The translations under genes and the position numbers were made by a program. Of a stretch of 64,000 nt of DNA, positions 59,039 through 64,000 are shown in pieces (position 1 is the first letter of the stretch; each line of letters opens with the position of its first letter). Source of the stretch: Bacilli bacterium (lineage in GTDB: Bacteria; Bacillota_I; Bacilli_A; RF39; UBA660); contig CAAGQJ010000016.1 in the NCBI GenBank assembly GCA_900772095.1, positions 27,202 to 91,201 of the forward strand. The letters run 5' to 3'. The notes under the pieces are model-generated. The model saw only the letters and a list, made by a program, of their open reading frames with translations, was not told where the DNA came from and ran no database searches.

Positions 59039-59635
59039 CTAAGAACGTTTGTGCAGCTTTGATTTCCAGTATATCCAACCTAAAAATGCGAGAATGCCTA
59101 TAAAAAGACAAACTGAAGCTATCTTACCTATGCTAAAGAAAGCTTTATCGATCTTTGATAGTTGTTTCTCGACATATACTTTATCTTTCGATATTTTACT
59201 TATCACTGAGCTTAAGGAGTCACACTTGCTATGATATATCGCAGCACTATCCTTGTATTCCTTAAGACTAGAAATACTATCTCTCAGTATCTGTACATCT
59301 TCCTGTGATATCTCGTGATATTCGTAGTGGAATCTGTCTTCGCCGACTTTGTTTCCGTTCGCATCGTATTTCGAAGCTGTACTATCCCTTATATGAGTCT
59401 TCTCTTTCGTTGTAGACTTCACCGATTCCTTGTAAGATACTTTATATGATTCCAGTTCCTTAATAAGCCTTGCGTTAAAGAGTGAATCCCAATTAGCCTC
59501 GTTACGTTTATCAGTGATGTATGTCTGTTTTTCTATCACACGTTCTTTCGCCTTACATCTACAGAACATTGATAGAATCAGCATTGTTACTGCAATAGCA
59601 ATTACAACTCTTGTTATCTTATCAATCAGTTTCAT
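59039..59635 (-). CDS. Spanin-like or lysis-associated membrane protein
   Basis: 198 aa from ATG 59635 (MKLIDKITRVV). An N-terminal transmembrane helix, a central charged coiled coil (about 30-160, with KSTTKEKTHIRDS) and a C-terminal helix (about 168-188). It follows the lysozyme on the same strand, the position of Rz/spanin-like genes in Bacteroidota phages. Confidence 0.55.
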   Translation of the reverse strand: MKLIDKITRVVIAIAVTMLILSMFCRCKAKERVIEKQTYITDKRNEANWDSLFNARLIKELESYKVSYKESVKSTTKEKTHIRDSTASKYDANGNKVGEDRFHYEYHEISQEDVQILRDSISSLKEYKDSAAIYHSKCDSLSSVISKISKDKVYVEKQLSKIDKAFFSIGKIASVCLFIGILAFLGWIYWKSKLHKRS

Positions 59636-60131
59636 AAGCAAGCGAATTAATTCTGTTTAGCCATCCCTTCTTGAACTTTTTGTTCTGTGGCCTGGTCTGA
59701 CAGATACGGTCAATATAATCTTTTCTTTCCTGCTTGATGGTGTCGAACAGTTCTCTACCATCTCTTGCGTTAATGGCGGCGATTGTCTTCGAGCCGACAA
59801 TACCATCGACAGAAACGCCAAGCACTCTCTGTGGAATCTTGATACCATAAGAACCACTGCACCAAAGCCAATCCACGAGGATGTTTGCAACATTCTGATC
59901 CTTGATGTTGTCAGCCTCCCACTTATCCCAGTAGAACTTCTTGAAGATTACACTCCATTGCACCCTGGTCATACGCTTTAAATCGTTAACTGTCTTCTTG
60001 CTGCCGAATACTGAGCGGTACGTAGCGAGAGTCACACCCATATTGGTAGCTCCACCCAAATCATCCTTATCATAAACGAAGCCACCTTCCCACTTGAGAA
60101 TGAAAGGCTCCAAAATCTTACTGTTTGCCAT
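59622..60131 (-). CDS. Endolysin, glycoside hydrolase 108 family
   Basis: 169 aa from ATG 60131 (MANSKILEPF). ILKWEGGFVYDKDDLGGATNMGVT is the GH108/N-acetylmuramidase active-site segment; the Glu of WEGG is the predicted catalytic residue. The C-terminal part resembles the peptidoglycan-binding PG_binding_3 region. It cuts the glycan backbone at lysis after the holin opens the membrane. Confidence 0.8.
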   Translation of the reverse strand: MANSKILEPFILKWEGGFVYDKDDLGGATNMGVTLATYRSVFGSKKTVNDLKRMTRVQWSVIFKKFYWDKWEADNIKDQNVANILVDWLWCSGSYGIKIPQRVLGVSVDGIVGSKTIAAINARDGRELFDTIKQERKDYIDRICQTRPQNKKFKKGWLNRINSLAYETD

Positions 60132-60630
60132 TTTTGTTTTCCTCCTCTTTTTTATCAAACTCATTGTTGAGTCTGTCAATAATCGGCTTCCAGTAGCTAG
60201 GCAGCGCCTTTGCGAACTCGAATCTCAGAATATAGTAAATAACCCGGAATGAGATGTTCTTAGGGTATGCTTTAATGAGGTTCTTGAATGCGTTGCATAT
60301 ATACACATAGCAGAATATATACGTAAGCATCTTGATCACAAATAAAGCTTCCGTACCATCGTTGCAACCTAACATGATGCCGTATATCACATATACGATA
60401 GATACGTAAAGCAGCATTTCCAAAATTGCGTTCTTGAACTTTGATGCAGAAAAGTTCTTGCATCGTACAACACTCACACCGTCAGCTCGCATACCGCAGA
60501 AGATATTGAAGCCAAAGGCGATAACCAGCGCCAAAACGAAGCCTTCTGTTGGCGTTGCAAAGGCAAGTATAGCTGAAAATATAGTTACACCTATCTGCCG
60601 AATCTGTGATGAATCTAATAAATCTGTCAT
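60118..60630 (-). CDS. Holin-like protein
   Basis: 170 aa with four predicted hydrophobic helices (about 12-32, 33-50, 70-92 and 96-115) and a basic tail, matching the Bacteroidota phage holin family; the end overlaps the endolysin start by 14 nt. Forms the lysis pore. Confidence 0.7.
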   Translation of the reverse strand: MTDLLDSSQIRQIGVTIFSAILAFATPTEGFVLALVIAFGFNIFCGMRADGVSVVRCKNFSASKFKNAILEMLLYVSIVYVIYGIMLGCNDGTEALFVIKMLTYIFCYVYICNAFKNLIKAYPKNISFRVIYYILRFEFAKALPSYWKPIIDRLNNEFDKKEEENKNGKQ

Positions 60631-60661
60631 AATCTGTTATCCTGAATAATTAATAAAAATA

Positions 60662-60707
60662 AAGTTTCGGTCTTTTGATGCAAAGATAGCAAAAAAAACC
60701 GAAACTT
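60662..60707 (-). promoter_or_regulatory. Promoter inside a 10-bp inverted repeat
   Basis: AAGTTTCGGT (60662-60671) and ACCGAAACTT (60698-60707) flank TATCTTTG on the minus strand (60688-60681). On the minus strand the second arm is followed by TATTTTTATT. The element may be an operator-controlled promoter for the lysis genes, or a terminator for the upstream gene. Confidence 0.55.
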
Positions 60708-60727
60708 CATTCAGAATAACGAAAAAA

Positions 60728-61156
60728 TCAGATATTCAGATCATAATATGGCATTCCGCCGTTTTCCAGGAAAGAAACGCATTCGTCGAAAATCTTTCGC
60801 TCGAAATCAAGCGTGTTGATCTTCGGGAACCATTTCTTTATCTTTGCGTCGTTACGCTTTACCATTTCTCCCCAGAGAACGCACCAGTCTTCGAGATTGA
60901 TGTTGTCATTCTTGACCTCATGCCAATAGTCCTTGGCTACATCTTTAGTGTGAAGCTGGCCTATGAGACAAAGATGCATATCTGCCATTTCTTCGTCATA
61001 ATGACATGCGCCAATCTCTCCCTTGACCTGCTTCATCATATCAAGCATTACGCTGTCGTTCATTCCGACTTCACAACAATCAGCCATTATCGTAACACAG
61101 TTCTTTATAGCCTGCATGTCATTGCTAGCTATAATGTCTTCGAATACCTTTTTCAT
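60728..61156 (-). CDS. Probable structural-module protein of unknown function
   Basis: 142 aa, helical, acidic. Part of a run of four similar-sized minus-strand genes (60728-62610). No motif. Confidence 0.55.
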   Translation of the reverse strand: MKKVFEDIIASNDMQAIKNCVTIMADCCEVGMNDSVMLDMMKQVKGEIGACHYDEEMADMHLCLIGQLHTKDVAKDYWHEVKNDNINLEDWCVLWGEMVKRNDAKIKKWFPKINTLDFERKIFDECVSFLENGGMPYYDLNI

Positions 61157-61174
61157 AACCGTATATTTTTGATG

Positions 61175-61681
61175 TTACTTCAGAAAATACTCTCTGATGT
61201 CGTACACGCCATCCTTGTCTTTTAACAAGTCAAGAGCAAGGCTGTGTGCATATTTGACCAAATGCTCTGTACCAATATCCTTAACATCTTCCTTGCCGAG
61301 TATCTTAGCAATGGTACATCCGTGGTCACTTACGACCTGATTCATTGCAACGTACAAAGCATAATCATTGTAGTAAGGCTTCTCCTCTGTTGCAAGTCCG
61401 AGACCGGTCATAGCATTGATCCATGTCTGCATATCCCAGGTTGCAGGCGGATTCATGCCGTTTACAATCTCAGATGCCTCCTTCTTGGTGAGATAGTTCT
61501 TCCATTTTATGGCGCAAAGCTTATTAAGATACTCTTGTGCCAACTCTGGGTGCTTTGCTGCCATATCATTCATCATGCAGCGCATTGTGTCTCCAAATGT
61601 GCGCATATACTTCACGTTGGCTGATGATGCCATCATCCCATACAGCTCATCAAACTTGCTCATAATGTCTTTTGTTTCCAT
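61175..61681 (-). CDS. Protein of unknown function
   Basis: 168 aa, METKDIMSKFDELYGMM..., helical. Located in the presumed virion cluster; no motif. Confidence 0.55.
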   Translation of the reverse strand: METKDIMSKFDELYGMMASSANVKYMRTFGDTMRCMMNDMAAKHPELAQEYLNKLCAIKWKNYLTKKEASEIVNGMNPPATWDMQTWINAMTGLGLATEEKPYYNDYALYVAMNQVVSDHGCTIAKILGKEDVKDIGTEHLVKYAHSLALDLLKDKDGVYDIREYFLK

Positions 61682-61693
61682 ATCTTATATATT

Positions 61694-62125
61694 TTAACCT
61701 ATTATCAAATCTTTCAACTCTACAAAGTCCTCCTCTGTGAAGTTGATGCTTCGCTTGCTTCCAAAGAGGATAGCAGTGGCAATTCCATCTGGCAGGTCAA
61801 TAGACACAACTCCTTTGTCGATATGTCCGTGAATAAAACCTACATCGAATTTGTAATCTTCCACGGATTTTAGCATCTGCATCATATCTTCAAATATCGT
61901 GTTGGCATCTATGTTGCCGTCTTCATCGGCAATGAATAGGGTAGCGTTGTCAATGCTCTTGCCCCAACTATCCTTGTGTTTGGCGATGATGTTATGTGAA
62001 GCTCGCTTCATATACACGGAAGGAATAGCCAATGCAGGGTTCTCCTTCACCATATCGCTAATTCTTGCGTCTGCCCACAAATCAAGCGATGTAAGCAGTT
62101 TCTCTTTCAGTTCTGTTACGTTCAT
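61694..62125 (-). CDS. Protein of unknown function
   Basis: 143 aa, alpha/beta; start overlaps the stop of the next upstream gene by 4 nt. Confidence 0.55.
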   Translation of the reverse strand: MNVTELKEKLLTSLDLWADARISDMVKENPALAIPSVYMKRASHNIIAKHKDSWGKSIDNATLFIADEDGNIDANTIFEDMMQMLKSVEDYKFDVGFIHGHIDKGVVSIDLPDGIATAILFGSKRSINFTEEDFVELKDLIIG

Positions 62126-62610
62126 TTCTTAGTTTCTCCTTTCTTTGTTTTGTTGTACCAAACGAGATATTCTTGCCAAGTTTTGTCGCTGTGGTTAGTC
62201 ATATAATCGTTGAGCATAGCAGATTTTTGTTCCTCTGCTTGCGCTACTTCTTTTCTCAATCGTTGCATCAAAGATAGATGTTTCTTTAATGCTTCCTGTC
62301 CTTGCTGAGTGCTTTCGATACGAGGGCGTATGATGCGCAATTCCTCGTCTTGCACTAGCTTAGACACATATTGCAAGCTATTGACATATTCTTGATTCTG
62401 CATCAAGTACTGACGTTGTGCGCCTGTAAGATTGTCCTCAATCTTATCAATCTCATCCCAAAGTGGGGTTGCGGATTGCTGCGCTTGCATATTGATAGAT
62501 GCTCGCTTCTGCTGTATTGCTTCGTACATCTTCTGTAGCTCGGCATCCATCATCTGCGGCTGCTGCTGACTTGTACCCATATCCAATAATGGGCTGTTTC
62601 CAAAATTCAT
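62122..62610 (-). CDS. Protein of unknown function, Gln-rich
   Basis: 162 aa from ATG 62610 (MNFGNSPLLDMG). Gln/Met-rich helical body, as often seen in virion-associated proteins of Bacteroidota phages. Function unknown. Confidence 0.55.
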   Translation of the reverse strand: MNFGNSPLLDMGTSQQQPQMMDAELQKMYEAIQQKRASINMQAQQSATPLWDEIDKIEDNLTGAQRQYLMQNQEYVNSLQYVSKLVQDEELRIIRPRIESTQQGQEALKKHLSLMQRLRKEVAQAEEQKSAMLNDYMTNHSDKTWQEYLVWYNKTKKGETKK

Positions 62611-62742
62611 CATAACAATCAATATCTTTAAGTTGGTGATATATTATAGAGAGGTGAGAGGGCATCCACCAACGAGGGCAAACACCCCTCACCAACTCAT
62701 TTTTTCTTAGTCCGTCTAATAACCGACTTCCTTACTGCTCTG

Positions 62743-63468
62743 TTACGCTCCTGTAGTGGGAGTGGAAGGAGCGGTGCAATTACAGCCATAGCTGCCGTAA
62801 CCAGTAACTACTGGTGTAGATGGGAGCACAAGCTGACCATCAATCTTGCGGCAGCACTTCTCGTTAACGTAAGCCATCATAAGTTTCTCCTTGTAAGGAG
62901 TGAGGGCTTCCATTACGGCTACCTTCTTGTCGAGGTCGCTATACTTAGCCTGTAGTGCGTCATACTGGTCTCTCTGATTTTTGTACAGACCGAAGTCCGC
63001 ATCAACCTGAGACTTGTACAGACCGAACTCAGCCTGCATTGCACGGCGGTTCTCGGCGTTGATAGCATCGTTAGCACCCTTATACATAGAGAACTTCTCA
63101 GCGATGTCTGTCTCTCGCATAGCGTAGAACTTGTTAGCGGTGTCGAGCTTCATACCGAACATGTAGGTAAGCAACTTCACCTCATCATCGCATTCCTTCT
63201 CCATTACCTGTAAGGCGGTTGGCTGATTGGAACTTGCGTTAGCCCCATAGGCGTTGATGTTCACGTTCTCAGGCATATTTCCGCCACCGAGTGAACCAAA
63301 TACGCTGCGGTTGTTACCGCCAAGCAACCAAGCACCAGCACCGAGTGCTGTGCCGATGATACCAAGGGTAAGACCAGCATTGCCTGTTGCCTTAGAAGCA
63401 TAATCATCGTGCTTCTTTCCCTCTTCGTAGATTTTCTTCTCTACGACCTTTGCATCTGTCATTTCCAT
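62743..63468 (-). CDS. Probable virion-associated protein
   Basis: 241 aa. The N-terminus is helical, residues about 28-60 are Gly/Ala/Leu-rich (a membrane-like segment, TLGIIGTALGAGAWLLGG), then a long helical region with the repeat FGLYKSQVDADFGLYKNQ and a C-terminal Thr/Pro tail with two Cys. Candidate ejection or structural protein. Confidence 0.55.
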   Translation of the reverse strand: MEMTDAKVVEKKIYEEGKKHDDYASKATGNAGLTLGIIGTALGAGAWLLGGNNRSVFGSLGGGNMPENVNINAYGANASSNQPTALQVMEKECDDEVKLLTYMFGMKLDTANKFYAMRETDIAEKFSMYKGANDAINAENRRAMQAEFGLYKSQVDADFGLYKNQRDQYDALQAKYSDLDKKVAVMEALTPYKEKLMMAYVNEKCCRKIDGQLVLPSTPVVTGYGSYGCNCTAPSTPTTGA

Positions 63469-63524
63469 AATACAATCTTTTGAAATCCTTAATATTAACT
63501 AACACTATTGTAACGTTACGGATG

Positions 63525-63553
63525 CAAAGGTACAAAGAATAGGGGAGAGCAAA
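63525..63553 (-). promoter_or_regulatory. Putative promoter of the minus-strand late genes
   Basis: TTTG (63553-63550), 17 nt, TACCTTTG (63532-63525) on the minus strand, 57 nt before the 63468 start. The spacer is shorter than usual. Confidence 0.5.
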
Positions 63554-63693
63554 TATAACTCTATCACACTTTCTTTTAGTGGTTGATTATCAATGATTTA
63601 AGGTGATAGAAGGTAGTATCATAAATAAAAAAAAGAGAGGCAATCACTTACCTCTCTTACTCAACTTGTAAGGAATACTTACATGTTCAACTA

Positions 63694-64000
63694 TTATTTT
63701 CTTTTCTTTTTAATGAAGTGAAGAATATCCCACTTCTTCCAATATCGGGTATGCCCACGCTTCTTGCACTCGCCATTGGGCAAATCGCCCCTAGCCACCA
63801 TTCTGTTAAGGGTAGCATCAGAAACGTGAAGCTTATCCTTAACCTCCTCGGTGCTCATCATTGGGTTGAGAGCATACGGCAGATAGTTCTCACAAAGGTC
63901 TTCTATCTCATCGCTACTCATTCCGCAAGCAGTTACCTTCTCCCCTCTCTTCTCTTGCTCGTCTGCTCGAAAACAAGAATCCGATAACGATTTTAATAAC
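63694..64000 (-). CDS. HTH_17/excisionase-like DNA-binding protein (5' end outside window)
   Basis: The frame stays open to the right window edge; the in-window ATG at 63921 gives 75 aa, but the true start may lie outside. MMSTEEVKDKLHVSDATLNRMVARGDLPNG..RGHTRYWKKWDILHFI is a MerR-like HTH_17 domain with basic ends. Probably a regulator. Confidence 0.6.
   Translation of the reverse strand, partial: LLKSLSDSCFRADEQEKRGEKVTACGMSSDEIEDLCENYLPYALNPMMSTEEVKDKLHVSDATLNRMVARGDLPNGECKKRGHTRYWKKWDILHFIKKKRK

Overview
The window is a contiguous piece of a temperate tailed-phage genome whose host is a Bacteroidota bacterium, most likely a gut Prevotella/Segatella or a relative. Evidence for the host: promoters match the Bacteroidota form (TTTG, about 20 nt, TAnnTTTG), starts lack Shine-Dalgarno sequences, and the integrase, repressor, holin, lysozyme, SPFH lipoprotein and IS982-type insertion sequence are all of Bacteroidota-phage character. 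The phage is temperate: it has a CI/LexA-like repressor, an antirepressor, an excisionase-like protein, a tyrosine integrase and an attP-like site that carries the 3' half of a tRNA-Gly gene. Both window ends cut through genes.

Layout. 1-4.0 kb (+): head and packaging (large terminase C-terminus, portal, MuF-like protein). 4.2-9.5 kb (-): small unknown genes and a D5-like primase/helicase. 9.5-10.6 kb: AT-rich gene-free region with four 29-bp direct repeats, a candidate origin or control region. 10.6-28.6 kb (+): an accessory block of about 37 mostly tiny genes, nearly every one preceded by the same leader (TTAACCA..., then an AGAATTATG-type start) and a small hairpin. Inside it are an unusual reverse transcriptase followed by about 1.3 kb of dense hairpins, a second structured non-coding region (11.2-11.9 kb) and a tyrosine recombinase. 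28.6-28.8 kb (-): a free-standing small-RNA gene containing a perfect Cas12a-type CRISPR repeat. 28.8-32.8 kb (+): a Vsr-like homing-type nuclease behind a structured leader, a radical-SAM protein and an SPFH lipoprotein. 32.9-37.8 kb: integrase, attP and repressor/antirepressor switch. 37.9-39.5 kb: tRNA and tRNA-like array with an embedded structured RNA of about 540 nt. 39.6-48.4 kb (+): recombination and replication (RecT-like annealase, RecE-like exonuclease, SNF2-like helicase, SSB-like protein). 49-58.9 kb (+): a second radical-SAM protein and many small genes, one split by an IS982-type element; also a DUF1653-dUTPase fusion. 59-64 kb (-): lysis genes (holin, GH108 lysozyme, spanin-like protein) and probable virion proteins.

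The most striking observations are (i) the solitary Cas12a repeat inside a promoter-to-terminator small RNA, which fits an RNA anti-CRISPR (Racr / solitary repeat unit); (ii) the reverse transcriptase paired with a giant ornate RNA; and (iii) the repeated gene-unit architecture of the accessory block. All functions are inferred from reading the sequence; no database search was run.
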